Positions 18,311 to 27,404 of a DNA stretch of 64,000 nt are shown one piece after another. Numbering within the stretch: position 1 is the stretch's first letter; each line of letters opens with the position of its first letter. The notes below the pieces were generated by a model. The model was not told where the DNA came from, searched no databases, and was given only the letters and a program-made list of their open reading frames with translations. A program made the position numbers and the translations under genes. Origin of the DNA: G965237725 sp965237725 (GTDB taxonomy: Bacteria; Pseudomonadota; Gammaproteobacteria; Arenicellales; Poriferihabitantaceae). The stretch covers positions 3,286,001 through 3,350,000 of the forward strand of contig OZ250151.1 in assembly GCA_965237725.1 (NCBI GenBank), written 5' to 3'.

Positions 18311-19729
18311 ATGTCTACACAAGCTGCTGAAAAAGTTCAGCAAGATTTCCACGTTGCTGATTTGAGTCTGGCCGATTGGGGCAGAAAAGAAATTCGCATT
18401 GCAGAAACAGAAATGCCAGGACTGGTATCGATCCGTGGAAAATACGCCGATGAGCAACCTTTGAAAGGGGCTCGAATCGCCGGATCATTACACATGACTA
18501 TCCAGACTGCGGTTCTAATCGAATCTCTGGTTTCTCTCGGTGCAGAAGTGCGCTGGGCTTCGTGCAACATTTTCTCAACCCAGGATCATGCCGCTGCTGC
18601 CATTGCTGATCAGGGCATTCCGGTTTTTGCATTTAAAGGCGAGTCCCTGGATGAATACTGGGCTTTCTCCCATCGTATTATGGAGTGGTCAGATGGCGGT
18701 GGTCCAAACATGATTCTCGACGACGGCGGTGATGCAACCATGTTGCTGATCCTCGGCGCAAAAGCGGAAAAGGATATTTCGGTTCTCGATACTCCTGGTA
18801 GTGAGGAAGAAGTCGCGCTTTTTAAATCGATTAAAGCGAGACTGAAAGATGAACCCACCTGGTATAGCACCCGGCTTGCAAATATTCAGGGTGTGACCGA
18901 AGAGACCACCACCGGGGTTCATCGCTTGTATCAGATGGCAGCTGACGGCGGTTTGCCTTTTCCAGCAATCAACGTTAACGATTCGGTAACCAAATCAAAA
19001 TTTGATAACTTGTATGGTTGTCGTGAATCCTTGGTGGACGGTATTAAGCGCGCCACCGATGTCATGATCGCCGGAAAAATCGCCATGGTACTGGGGTATG
19101 GTGATGTCGGTAAAGGTTGTGCGCAATCCCTGCGTGGTTTGGGTGCGACGGTTTGGGTTTCTGAAATTGATCCGATCTGCGCGCTTCAGGCGGCAATGGA
19201 GGGTTTTCGCGTGGTTCGTATGGATGACGCTTGCTCCGAGGTTGATATTTTTGTGACCGCAACGGGTAATTTCAACGTCATCACCCACGATCACATGATT
19301 CAAATGAAGAACGAATCCATTGTTTGCAATATCGGTCACTTCGATAACGAAATTGACATTGCTTCCATGGGTAAATATGAATGGGAAAATATCAAGCCCC
19401 AGGTTGATCAGATTAAATTGCCCAATGGTAATCGCGTGACATTGTTGGCTGAAGGTCGTCTAGTAAATCTGGGCTGCGCCACAGGTCATCCAAGTTTTGT
19501 AATGTCCAACAGTTTTACCAACCAGGTTTTGGCACAAATTGAATTGTGGAAAGACGGCGATAACTATAAGAATGATGTTTATGTTCTGCCAAAACACCTT
19601 GATGAAGAAGTTGCAAGATTGCATTTGGATAAGGTTGGCGTGAAATTGACCGAGCTCACCAAGCAGCAGGCGGAGTATATTGGCGTCCCTGTTGAAGGCC
19701 CCTACAAGCCAAGTCACTATCGGTACTAA
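18311..19729 (+). CDS. ahcY: S-adenosylhomocysteine hydrolase
   Basis: NAD-dependent hydrolysis of S-adenosylhomocysteine to adenosine and homocysteine, relieving product inhibition of methyltransferases. At 472 residues it is the long bacterial form. Visible: SCNIFSTQDHAAAAI, the NAD-binding GYGDVGKGCAQSLRGLGA, and the conserved C-terminal KPSHYRY. It is the second gene of the metK-ahcY unit and is closed by a strong terminator 40 bases downstream. The adenosine released could enter the purine pathway encoded further right. Confidence 0.97.
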   Translation: MSTQAAEKVQQDFHVADLSLADWGRKEIRIAETEMPGLVSIRGKYADEQPLKGARIAGSLHMTIQTAVLIESLVSLGAEVRWASCNIFSTQDHAAAAIADQGIPVFAFKGESLDEYWAFSHRIMEWSDGGGPNMILDDGGDATMLLILGAKAEKDISVLDTPGSEEEVALFKSIKARLKDEPTWYSTRLANIQGVTEETTTGVHRLYQMAADGGLPFPAINVNDSVTKSKFDNLYGCRESLVDGIKRATDVMIAGKIAMVLGYGDVGKGCAQSLRGLGATVWVSEIDPICALQAAMEGFRVVRMDDACSEVDIFVTATGNFNVITHDHMIQMKNESIVCNIGHFDNEIDIASMGKYEWENIKPQVDQIKLPNGNRVTLLAEGRLVNLGCATGHPSFVMSNSFTNQVLAQIELWKDGDNYKNDVYVLPKHLDEEVARLHLDKVGVKLTELTKQQAEYIGVPVEGPYKPSHYRY

Positions 19730-19768
19730 GTCACTATTTATACTGAGGTAGGCCAAGTTTTAACTGGA

Positions 19769-19795
19769 AAGCCGGGTTTATCCCGGCTTCTTTTT
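19769..19795 (+). terminator. rho-independent terminator of metK-ahcY
   Basis: Arms aagccggg (19769-19776) and cccggctt (19782-19789) pair perfectly around a 5-base loop (tttat), and a T-rich run (cttttt) follows. It lies 40 bases after the ahcY stop. Confidence 0.88.
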
Positions 19796-19870
19796 GAGTG
19801 GAGCACAGACATTGGGCGTTATAATTGACAATAACAACACATTGTTCACGTTTTAAAATTTCGTTTCAAA

Positions 19871-21319
19871 ATGCAGCCTATTACAAAATTAAAAAGATTG
19901 ATTCTAAACATGGCCATAGTTATTTGGGCTTTGGCTGGAACTATTTCTAATTCAACTGCACTAGCCAGCGTTACTCTGGTTGATGATGATGTGCAAAAAG
20001 CATTCAAATTGTATCAAGCTGGAAAGATTGATCAGGCGATCACACTTTTTACAATCAAGGCTTATGAAGGCAACCAAACCGCTCAATACAATTTGGCGGT
20101 GATTTATTCCCAGGATGATGTTTCTGGTTTCGGTAATCCGGATCTAAATGCCGCAGAGGCTAAATTCTGGCTCACCAGGGTAGCTGAGGCTGGAGACTCC
20201 GAGGCACAATTCAATTTGGCGATGCTGATTTATAACGACGGGAGCAACGAGCTCAGGTTATTAGAATCAGTTTCGTGGTTAATCGAATCTGCGGAAAAAG
20301 ACTATAGAAAATCTCAATACAATCTCGGTTATCTGGCATTCAGTAATCTGGATGTCAACGTTACCAGAAAGGAAGGTATTAGCTGGTTAAGGAAGGCTGC
20401 TACTGAAAATGATCGCGCGAAAAAACTAATTGAGATGTTACAGAATGAACAGCTGGTTGGGGTGCCCAAACTATATGGTATGGATCTTCAAGTAAAAAAA
20501 GATCCAGAGGAAATTAAATATGTAGCCCGATACGATGGGGTGGAGATTTTTGCGTTTCCCGCGACCAGGCAAAAGCCGTTGAGACAAATGAGTAAAGGGG
20601 CAGCAATAGAAATATTGGAAAAACGGGACAGTTGGTTAGGTGTTCAGGTTGAAGGCGGCTATGATTCCTGGGTATTAAAAGATCAAATTGTTATCGAAGG
20701 ATCAACAGCAAAAATTGCTGGACTGGACGCCAGTTTGTATATAGAGCCTTTTGTCGAACAGGAATCATTTAAAATTGGCGTGGTAAATTATCTGGATTTT
20801 CTCAATGTGCTTGAAATCCGGAATCACTGGGTGAGAGTCAAAACCCCTGATAGATTTCTGGCCTGGGTCAAGGAATCAAATGTTGAAGAGTTGCTAGAAA
20901 GTAATCTGGCGAGCTTCTCGAATGTTGCAGAATTCACATCCGGGCAAAATAGAAATTTTAATATTCTCGATAACGGGTATCCCGTTTATGCAGAAGACTC
21001 GATTTCTTCTCCCATGAAAGGCGTGGTGAGTCAAGGAACGGAAGTTGAGATTTTGCAACAAAGTGGAAAATTTTCTAAAATTTCGTGGCCCGGCGGTGTC
21101 GAGGCCTGGGTCTATGGAAAATTCCTGGATGTTGTTGATAATGATGGAAAGATAACCGCCGAGAACGTGAGTGCCAGAATACTTCCCAACACTGGGGCTT
21201 CAGCGACTGTAGTCGCCCAGCTTGGTAAAGGGCGGGAAGTAAAAATAATTGGATCGGAAAAAGACTGGTATCAGGTTGTAATAGATCCTGAAGGGCTGGG
21301 CTGGATTAAGAATTTATAG
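19871..21319 (+). CDS. exported protein with Sel1-like repeats and SH3 domains
   Basis: A 482-residue envelope protein. Residues 1-35 form a signal peptide or anchor. Residues about 40-195 carry Sel1/TPR-like repeats (AFKLYQAGKIDQAITLF, AQYNLAVIYSQ, AQFNLAMLIYND, SQYNLGYLAF). The remainder holds at least three bacterial-SH3-like modules, recognisable by recurring W-hV and G-Y-WV patterns (DSWLGVQVEGGYDSWVL, NHWVRVKTPDRFLAWV, SKISWPGGVEAWV, KDWYQVVIDPEGLGWI). Such combinations mediate protein or peptidoglycan contacts; no enzymatic domain is visible. It is a single gene between the ahcY terminator and the converging TRAP operon. Confidence 0.75.
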   Translation: MQPITKLKRLILNMAIVIWALAGTISNSTALASVTLVDDDVQKAFKLYQAGKIDQAITLFTIKAYEGNQTAQYNLAVIYSQDDVSGFGNPDLNAAEAKFWLTRVAEAGDSEAQFNLAMLIYNDGSNELRLLESVSWLIESAEKDYRKSQYNLGYLAFSNLDVNVTRKEGISWLRKAATENDRAKKLIEMLQNEQLVGVPKLYGMDLQVKKDPEEIKYVARYDGVEIFAFPATRQKPLRQMSKGAAIEILEKRDSWLGVQVEGGYDSWVLKDQIVIEGSTAKIAGLDASLYIEPFVEQESFKIGVVNYLDFLNVLEIRNHWVRVKTPDRFLAWVKESNVEELLESNLASFSNVAEFTSGQNRNFNILDNGYPVYAEDSISSPMKGVVSQGTEVEILQQSGKFSKISWPGGVEAWVYGKFLDVVDNDGKITAENVSARILPNTGASATVVAQLGKGREVKIIGSEKDWYQVVIDPEGLGWIKNL

Positions 21320-21347
21320 GCCGTGAGTTTCAGAATGCGTTAGAAAT

Positions 21348-21380
21348 GCAATAATCAAAAACGCAATAATCAAAAACGCA
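21348..21380. repeat. 15-bp tandem duplication over the dctM stop region
   Basis: gcaataatcaaaaac occurs at 21348-21362 and again at 21363-21377, followed by a third start gca. The dctM-like frame on the minus strand ends at 21370 inside the second copy, so the repeat sets the last codons and the stop of that gene. Confidence 0.8.
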
Positions 21381-24030
21381 ATGAAATATCTCGATGTTCC
21401 GACTGGCAGTACGCGACCAGCTTTGCCTGATGCGGTGACAGTCTTTTCTGTTGTCGCAATCCGATACTGGATTTAATGGCGTTATTGTACTCAACTAATT
21501 CAGAGAGTAAGGTTGCAGCGGCGTGTCGCCATTCCAGTTCATGGTTTATTAGTCTTATTGTTTCATCGTAATGCTCTTTAATACTGGAGATGTTTTCAGG
21601 CTCCTGGTTCAATTTCTTGCGCAGATTTGAAATACCGGATTTTATGGCTTCGATGCCAACAAGTTTGAGTGCATTTGTTTCGATGGACGGTATTTTGATT
21701 GTTGCGGATCCAATGTCCGAATGATTCAGATCGGTATTTAAATCCAATAGCACTAACTCAATTTTTTCCAGATCTTTCGCCTGTTCCAGCAGATGGATAA
21801 CTTCAACTAAGGGGGTATAGGCGGAATCAACATGCTGGCGGTAGCTGGAATGTGCCTTATTCTGGACCGATTCCAGTTGCCTGTATTTTATCCGCGCACT
21901 TTCCCATTCAGGAGGAATACTTTCGATGGCCAGTTGCTTATGTAATTCAAGTTCGTATTTATTGGCAGCAAGATCTTCGCGTTGTTCTTGGGTTGGATTG
22001 AGTGCGTTTTCCAATCTTCGAATTTTGGTATTGACGATTTTCAGTCTCTCATCGATTAATTTTAGTCTATTGTTAATTTTTCGTACCCTGGACTGTAATG
22101 GCCTGTAGGTCAGGTTATAAGAATCAATCTCGGCATCTGCAGCTTTTACAATAGTTACCTTCTCGAAAGTGTTTCTGGTCAAATCAAAGCTATGAATTAA
22201 TGGGTTCCGATATTTTTTCGGTAATTCAAAAAAGTCATTCTGATCGATACGTTGAATGCTGGTATAAATTTTTTCAGAATTCATTTCCAGGTCAGCAAAA
22301 ACCATTTTTTCGATACAGTATTGTAATTTTGGATTTACCGGCGGCGGAGCGGTATCGGATAAAAGATAAGTGCGGTTTGGCATATAGTTCACCAAACTGG
22401 GGAAGAAGCCGACGATAGTCAGGCCTAAAATTTGCAGACCAATGAATGCGATCACTCCCTTGTAGATATGGATAGTTTTTATAACACTGGAAGCCACACC
22501 TCGAAGATAGAAAAGTGCGAACCCGAAAGGCGGGGTCAAAAACGAAGTCTGGATATTTAACCCGATCATGACACCGAGCCATACTGCGGTTATGTTGGCG
22601 GATGGATCCGAGAGTAGAATGGGCGCTACAATGGGCACTACGACCACAGCGATTTCTATGAAGTCCAGGAAAAAGCCCAGGAAAAAAATCACCAGCATCA
22701 CCGTAATAAACTGGGTCCAGAAACCACCTGGCAAGCCTGTCAGAAATTCTTTTACCAGGTGTTCACCGCCAAAGCCACGAAAAGCGGCGGTTAACATTGC
22801 AGCACCAATCAAGATAATAAATACCATTGATGTGGTTTTCGCAGTTTCGATCATTACATCGACCAGGGTATTCCCGGTTTTGTAAACCCGCCAACCGCTC
22901 CAGATAATGGCACCAAGAAAAATTCCAACAGCAATTACCGCCAAAAACACACCAACCACCTCCCGGGTTTCGTGGAGGGTCTTGATATTTAAATCGAAAA
23001 AATGGGTCAGGGCAAAAATCACTAATCCAGACCCAATAACAATTATTAAAGGGGTATATTGATGTCTTGGGGGCTTTGAAATTCGATATCCACCCATAAC
23101 GATGGCACCCACCGCCCCAATTGAACCGGCCTGATTTACCGTAGCAACCCCAGTCACAATGGATCCCAATACTGCGAAAATCAGAGCCAACGGTGGTATG
23201 AGCGCAATACCCATATTTTTTACAAAGTCCCGATCGTATTTACCGTTGTAAGGGACTGGCGGGGCGATTCCTGGTTTCACCATTGCGACGATCAATATAT
23301 ACAACATATATAATCCGACTAAAATTAGTCCCGGGATTAGCGCCCCCATGAACATATCTCCCGCGCTTGCAGATGAGACATCCAACTCAGCGGGCAGGGT
23401 GAATTCTCCGGTGGCTGCTTTATATTCCGCGGCACGTAAACTTCTCGCCTGATCTGCAGCATTAGCCAGTTGGTCCGCAAGGATGATCAGGACAATGGAA
23501 GGCGGGATGATTTGACCCAGCGAGCCTGATGCGCAAATTGTGCCAGTTGCCAGCGACTTCGAATAATTACTTCGCATCATGGCAGGCAACGATATTAAAC
23601 CCATGGCAATTACTGTGGCACCCAGAATACCCGTGGTCGCCGCCAGTAAAGCACCCACAAAAACCACGGATATTCCAAGACCGCCTGGAACGGGGCCAAA
23701 TAACTGCGCCATGGCGACCAAAAGATCTTCGGCAATTTTGGAGCGATGGAGCATGATTCCCATAAAAACGAAAAGTGGGATTGCAATCAATGTATCGCGC
23801 TCTACATTCCAGTATAAGCTTCGAAAATTGGTAACCCCGGCGGTTAACCACTGAATCGGACCATCCTGTACGAAATAGGCGCCAGAATCGCCAGCCAAAA
23901 AATATCCGCTAAGTCCAGCAAGGGCAATGGAAATTATTGCGGAACCCGGCAGAGCAAAAGCAACTGGAAATCCCGAGCTTAATGAGATGATCATTAATAA
24001 AATCAATATAATCAGAAACAGGACTTCCAT
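21370..24030 (-). CDS. dctM: TRAP transporter large permease (DctM) with long coiled-coil tail
   Basis: Ion-driven uptake permease of a TRAP system. At 886 residues it is about twice the usual 430. The TRAP core (residues 1 to about 560) has the family's hydrophobic elevator-type segments, including GALLAATTGILGATVIAMG, SGSLGQIIPPSIVLIILADQ and LNIQTSFLTPPFGFALFYLRG. It also has a roughly 80-residue insertion with two extra membrane helices (near residues 315-395). From about 560 to the end lies a charged, helical, coiled-coil-like tail (RVRKINNRLKLIDERLKIV, IRRLENALNPTQEQRED). Its ATG abuts the dctQ stop (TAG then ATG), so translation is coupled. Substrate is not evident. Confidence 0.9.
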   Translation of the reverse strand: MEVLFLIILILLMIISLSSGFPVAFALPGSAIISIALAGLSGYFLAGDSGAYFVQDGPIQWLTAGVTNFRSLYWNVERDTLIAIPLFVFMGIMLHRSKIAEDLLVAMAQLFGPVPGGLGISVVFVGALLAATTGILGATVIAMGLISLPAMMRSNYSKSLATGTICASGSLGQIIPPSIVLIILADQLANAADQARSLRAAEYKAATGEFTLPAELDVSSASAGDMFMGALIPGLILVGLYMLYILIVAMVKPGIAPPVPYNGKYDRDFVKNMGIALIPPLALIFAVLGSIVTGVATVNQAGSIGAVGAIVMGGYRISKPPRHQYTPLIIVIGSGLVIFALTHFFDLNIKTLHETREVVGVFLAVIAVGIFLGAIIWSGWRVYKTGNTLVDVMIETAKTTSMVFIILIGAAMLTAAFRGFGGEHLVKEFLTGLPGGFWTQFITVMLVIFFLGFFLDFIEIAVVVVPIVAPILLSDPSANITAVWLGVMIGLNIQTSFLTPPFGFALFYLRGVASSVIKTIHIYKGVIAFIGLQILGLTIVGFFPSLVNYMPNRTYLLSDTAPPPVNPKLQYCIEKMVFADLEMNSEKIYTSIQRIDQNDFFELPKKYRNPLIHSFDLTRNTFEKVTIVKAADAEIDSYNLTYRPLQSRVRKINNRLKLIDERLKIVNTKIRRLENALNPTQEQREDLAANKYELELHKQLAIESIPPEWESARIKYRQLESVQNKAHSSYRQHVDSAYTPLVEVIHLLEQAKDLEKIELVLLDLNTDLNHSDIGSATIKIPSIETNALKLVGIEAIKSGISNLRKKLNQEPENISSIKEHYDETIRLINHELEWRHAAATLLSELVEYNNAIKSSIGLRQQKRLSPHQAKLVAYCQSEHRDISLRF

Positions 24031-25047
24031 CTAAATATCCTGAGTATTACTGTTGTTATTAATGGGATTCACTTCGCGTAATTTTGAAATATTTGAAAGA
24101 ATAAAACTGGTAAATTGCGTAGACATACTTACCGCAAAAATTACCAAATACGCTGACATCAAGTATTTTGTATACATTCCGTAGCCGCTCTGGGAAATTT
24201 CAAAACTGAGTAATGGACTATTAATTATGCTGCCTCTACCCGACATGCCCTGGATTAGAATATTCCAGCACAACGGCAATCCAAGAAATAATGCGCCACA
24301 GATGTTTACTGTTGCTTTGGCTCTGTTACTGAAATGAGTATAGAGCACGTCTACGCGAACATGGCCGTCGTGCAACAGGGTATACGCGCTTGCGAATAAA
24401 AATAAACCGGCATACCAGAACCGCACCAAATCACCCATAAAAGCCTGTTCATAGGAGAATACAAAACGGCTAATAACAATAATGAACTCTGCAATAACCA
24501 GCAACAATGCCAACCAGATAAACCCCAGGGTTCTTGTGAACAGAGCGATGACAACGGAAATCAGAATTAGTGGAAAATGAATATAAGTTCCACGGAATAT
24601 CGATCTTCCCAGTTGTGTTGTCAGGTGATCTCCCAGAACCAAGCCAAGCAACCCTTCAACCCGCAAAAATGAGATAAACATGTCGACTATGCCTACAAGC
24701 AATACCGCCCAAAATGCGGCTCGCACAATAAATGCGCTTAAGCGATCATACAGTTTTGAATCATCTATCAATTGACGTGAATCGAAACGGATAATCAAAA
24801 ACAGAATTACCAGGATGGCACTGGCAAAAATCAACACTTCGATCCAACTTTGGGAAATTTGTGGTACTAATAGCGGATTAACTGATTTTTGAGAGTCGAG
24901 CAACCCGAGGTGTATTGCGAAGGCCTTGAGTCCCGGCCAGTTAAACCAGTGAATCAAAGTGTTATCAATTAAAAACAAAAATACAGATACAACCAGCAGG
25001 GCAGCAATTGATCTTATACACAAATCAAAAATGAAATTATGTTTCAA
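24031..25047 (-). CDS. dctQ: TRAP transporter small permease (DctQ), enlarged
   Basis: Small membrane subunit of the TRAP transporter. Its 338 residues exceed the usual 160-230. The DctQ-like domain is at the C-terminal half (FWYAGLFLFASAYTLLHDGHVRVDVLY, with the family's HVRVDV motif). The N-terminal half adds several hydrophobic helices not seen in minimal DctQ. It sits between dctP and dctM, with no gap to dctM. A terminator-like hairpin separates it from dctP. Substrate specificity lies in DctP, not here. Confidence 0.85.
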   Translation of the reverse strand: MKHNFIFDLCIRSIAALLVVSVFLFLIDNTLIHWFNWPGLKAFAIHLGLLDSQKSVNPLLVPQISQSWIEVLIFASAILVILFLIIRFDSRQLIDDSKLYDRLSAFIVRAAFWAVLLVGIVDMFISFLRVEGLLGLVLGDHLTTQLGRSIFRGTYIHFPLILISVVIALFTRTLGFIWLALLLVIAEFIIVISRFVFSYEQAFMGDLVRFWYAGLFLFASAYTLLHDGHVRVDVLYTHFSNRAKATVNICGALFLGLPLCWNILIQGMSGRGSIINSPLLSFEISQSGYGMYTKYLMSAYLVIFAVSMSTQFTSFILSNISKLREVNPINNNSNTQDI

Positions 25048-25097
25048 GATATTAACCCCTATCCGCCATACTGATTTGGGCTATCGGTCTGACAAAA

Positions 25098-25121
25098 AAA
25101 CGGAGCCCGAAAGCTCCGTTT
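25098..25121 (-). terminator. intra-operon terminator between dctP and dctQ
   Basis: aaacggagc (25098-25106) and gctccgttt (25113-25121) form a perfect 9-bp stem with a 6-base loop. On the minus strand it is followed by a run of T (complement of 25094-25100). It lies 36 bases after the dctP stop, so partial termination would make more binding protein than permease. Confidence 0.82.
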
Positions 25122-25156
25122 ATACGCAAACACCAGGAAACCAGTTTTGCTAAATG

Positions 25157-26371
25157 TTATACACCCAACACCCTGTTTCGCTGGCGCAGATATTCCTGAT
25201 CAGCAATTTTAGTCCAGCCCCCTATATCGGTGCGCGTCTTGACGAAACTTTCATGGATGCGCCTGGTCAATTCGCTGTGTTCAATTGTCTCTGCAAATAC
25301 TTCTGCTGCTGCTGCACCAAAGGAATCATAGATTTCATCGCTAAATTTGCGCAATACAACACCTTGTTCCTCAATTAATTTCACCAGTGAGGCACCATTT
25401 TTAGCATTAAACTCGGACATCATTACATCATTTTCCATCGACGCCGCTGCGTCCACAATAACCTGATCGGATGGTGACAGGCTCTCCCAGAAATCCTTGT
25501 TTATGCCAACTGCGAGCATGGACCCTGGTTCATGCATGCCAGGATAATAATAATATTTGGCCGCTTCATAGAATTTCATCGCAATATCATTCCAGGGCCC
25601 GGCCCATTCGGTTGCATCGATAGCACCCGAAATGAGGTTTTCATATATCTGACCCCCTGGCAAAGAAATCGGCGACGCACCGAGTTTGGCGAGAACATCA
25701 CCACCAAGGCCGGGAATACGCATTTTTAATCCTTTAAAATCTTCCACCGAATTCATTTCTTTTCTAAACCAGCCACCCATCTGTACGCCGGTATTGCCAC
25801 ACATCAAATTTTTCAAACCGGAATCCTCAGCCAACTCATCCCACAGCTCCTGTCCGCCGCCAAACCGGATCCAGGCATTCATTTCGGTATAGGTGAGTCC
25901 AAATGGGACGGAAGTAAAATAACCCCAGCCTGGATGTTTGCCTTTCCAGTAATAATCCGCACCGTGATACATCTGCGCGTTTCCGGATGCGACTTCATCG
26001 AAAGAATCAAATGCACCAACTCGTTCTCCAGCGGCGAAATACTCCACTGCAAACCTGCCATCACTCATGTCAGTAAGCCTTTGCGCAAATCGTTGGGCCC
26101 CGGTGCCCAGGCCGGGAAAATCCCGCGGCCAGGTCGTAACCATGGCAATTTCTACACGATCCTTGACTATCGCCGGAGCTGGTGTAGCTGTAGCCTGCTC
26201 GAGTTGTGCTATTTTTGCATTTGCAAGTTCCAGTTCCGTTTTAAGCTTGGAAGCCTCTTCCATTGCTTTCTTGGCGGCGCCGTCATCCTGTGAACAAGCG
26301 GTTAATGACGTGGCGGCTGCGGTGGCCATAGCGCCGCCTGCAATACCTTTAATTAATTCACGACGTTTCAT
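25157..26371 (-). CDS. dctP: TRAP substrate-binding lipoprotein (DctP family)
   Basis: Extracytoplasmic binding protein for the TRAP system. I choose ATG 26371 over the upstream ATG 26386, because that upstream codon lies in the ribosome-binding site (ggag, 9 bases before 26371). The 404-residue protein starts with KRRELIKG, a Tat-like motif, and has a lipobox LTAC. Residues about 28-60 are a short charged helix with heptads (KKAMEEASKLKTELELANAKIAQLE) that tethers the binding domain. The domain resembles the TakP type (MRIPGLGGDVL, SLPGGQIYENL, GAIDATEWAGPWND), whose members bind 2-oxoacids or other monocarboxylates. Residue +2 after Cys is Ser, so outer-membrane sorting is expected. Confidence 0.9.
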   Translation of the reverse strand: MKRRELIKGIAGGAMATAAATSLTACSQDDGAAKKAMEEASKLKTELELANAKIAQLEQATATPAPAIVKDRVEIAMVTTWPRDFPGLGTGAQRFAQRLTDMSDGRFAVEYFAAGERVGAFDSFDEVASGNAQMYHGADYYWKGKHPGWGYFTSVPFGLTYTEMNAWIRFGGGQELWDELAEDSGLKNLMCGNTGVQMGGWFRKEMNSVEDFKGLKMRIPGLGGDVLAKLGASPISLPGGQIYENLISGAIDATEWAGPWNDIAMKFYEAAKYYYYPGMHEPGSMLAVGINKDFWESLSPSDQVIVDAAASMENDVMMSEFNAKNGASLVKLIEEQGVVLRKFSDEIYDSFGAAAAEVFAETIEHSELTRRIHESFVKTRTDIGGWTKIADQEYLRQRNRVLGV

Positions 26372-26614
26372 TATGATTTTCTCCATTATCTATTATCGAA
26401 TGAATAGGGTCTATTTAATTTAATTTGCCTACGGAATGTATTTCTTACCGTATCAAGAACTATTGTAATATCAGCCAAACCAGTACGCCAGCAAAATTAA
26501 CGAGTAAATCTACTAAGGATGCCGGATTCAGGGTTTTACAATTTTAGACTTACCACTTTGGGTTTGCCTGGTAGGGCGCTAATTAACGCGGGTACATTTA
26601 TTGTTATGTAATAC

Positions 26615-26794
26615 TTATATGGTCGCGATTAGGAAAAACACAAAAACAATAACCAATCCAATGGGAATTAAAAGTCCACTCCAGTCCTTGGGTGCGTCCT
26701 TACTCTTTTCTATCATCGGTTTTATCCCCGGAAAGAACCAGAGCAGGAGGATCACAACAATGATCCCGACAATCAGTTTTTCCCAGGTTTCCAT
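26615..26794 (-). CDS. 59-residue two-helix membrane protein
   Basis: A short gene from ATG 26794 to TAA 26615. The product is METWEKLIVGIIVVILLLWF followed by FPGIKPMIEKSKDAPKDW and a second hydrophobic stretch ending in FFLIATI, i.e. two membrane helices joined by a short charged loop. Codon use and the clean hydrophobic pattern make it look real. It lies 61 bases after ydbL on the same strand and is likely the last gene of the ydbH operon. The ribosome-binding site is weak. I recognise no family. Confidence 0.7.
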   Translation of the reverse strand: METWEKLIVGIIVVILLLWFFPGIKPMIEKSKDAPKDWSGLLIPIGLVIVFVFFLIATI

Positions 26795-26855
26795 AATTAA
26801 AAATAGTGCTACAGGGAGCTAGTTTATAATCCTGCTCAGGTTTATTATTCTGGAT

Positions 26856-27179
26856 CTACTTTTGGATCCAGTTTCCATTGACTTGTATATAGTGTCCTTT
26901 TTTGGTTTTTTTCATGGCGGTTTCTCCGGCCATGTGTTCAACTGCTTCGAGAGATGTTCCATTGGCTTCTGCAATGCTGCTGTATTTATTTTTCCTTTTT
27001 CCGTTGATGTCATTGATCAGAGCATTTACATCCCCAGAGGGGCTAACCACCGCGCCCAGATATCCTGTTGGGGTTTCTCCAACCAGCCCCTGGTTCTTGG
27101 CATCACCAAGACCCATTGCAAATACGTTACCTGCGCCAAATGTAAAAATAATAAGTAGTGTTAGTAATAATTTTTTCAT
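26856..27179 (-). CDS. ydbL: YdbL-family periplasmic protein (DUF1318)
   Basis: A 107-residue exported protein: signal peptide to about Ala21 (FGAGNVFA), then the mature start MGLGDAKNQGLVGETPTGYLG, typical of YdbL. The rest matches the DUF1318 pattern of a short helix-rich domain (INGKRKNKYSSIAEANGTSLEAVEHMAGETA). It is the third gene of ydbH-ynbE-ydbL, whose products cooperate in lipid transfer to the outer membrane in E. coli; YdbL is thought to help the YdbH-YnbE assembly. It starts 16 bases after ynbE. Confidence 0.88.
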   Translation of the reverse strand: MKKLLLTLLIIFTFGAGNVFAMGLGDAKNQGLVGETPTGYLGAVVSPSGDVNALINDINGKRKNKYSSIAEANGTSLEAVEHMAGETAMKKTKKGHYIQVNGNWIQK

Positions 27180-27195
27180 GATTGCATTTCCTCAA

Positions 27196-27390
27196 CTAAA
27201 ATAATCCGCTATCTTCTGTGAACACATCTTCAAGGTCTTTTTCAACCTTGATTCGAATTTCGTGCTCAATTTTGACATTCAAATTTATGGTGATGGGTTC
27301 ATCGGGGGCTGCAACCTGTACTTTCGGGGTGCAGCTAACAAGCAATGCTCCAATAACCAGAAAGGGTAGTAGCGCTGAGAATCTATTCAT
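27196..27390 (-). CDS. ynbE: YnbE-family outer-membrane lipoprotein
   Basis: A 64-residue lipoprotein (E. coli YnbE is about the same length). Lipobox LLVSC with Cys20; the mature part (CTPKVQVAAPDEPITINLNVKIEHEIRIKV is read here as a beta strand pair) fits the family. In E. coli YnbE joins the C-terminus of YdbH to make a bridge across the periplasm. It lies between ydbH (14 bases) and ydbL (16 bases), so translation is tightly linked. Confidence 0.88.
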   Translation of the reverse strand: MNRFSALLPFLVIGALLVSCTPKVQVAAPDEPITINLNVKIEHEIRIKVEKDLEDVFTEDSGLF

Positions 27391-27404
27391 AATTATTTGC
27401 TCAG

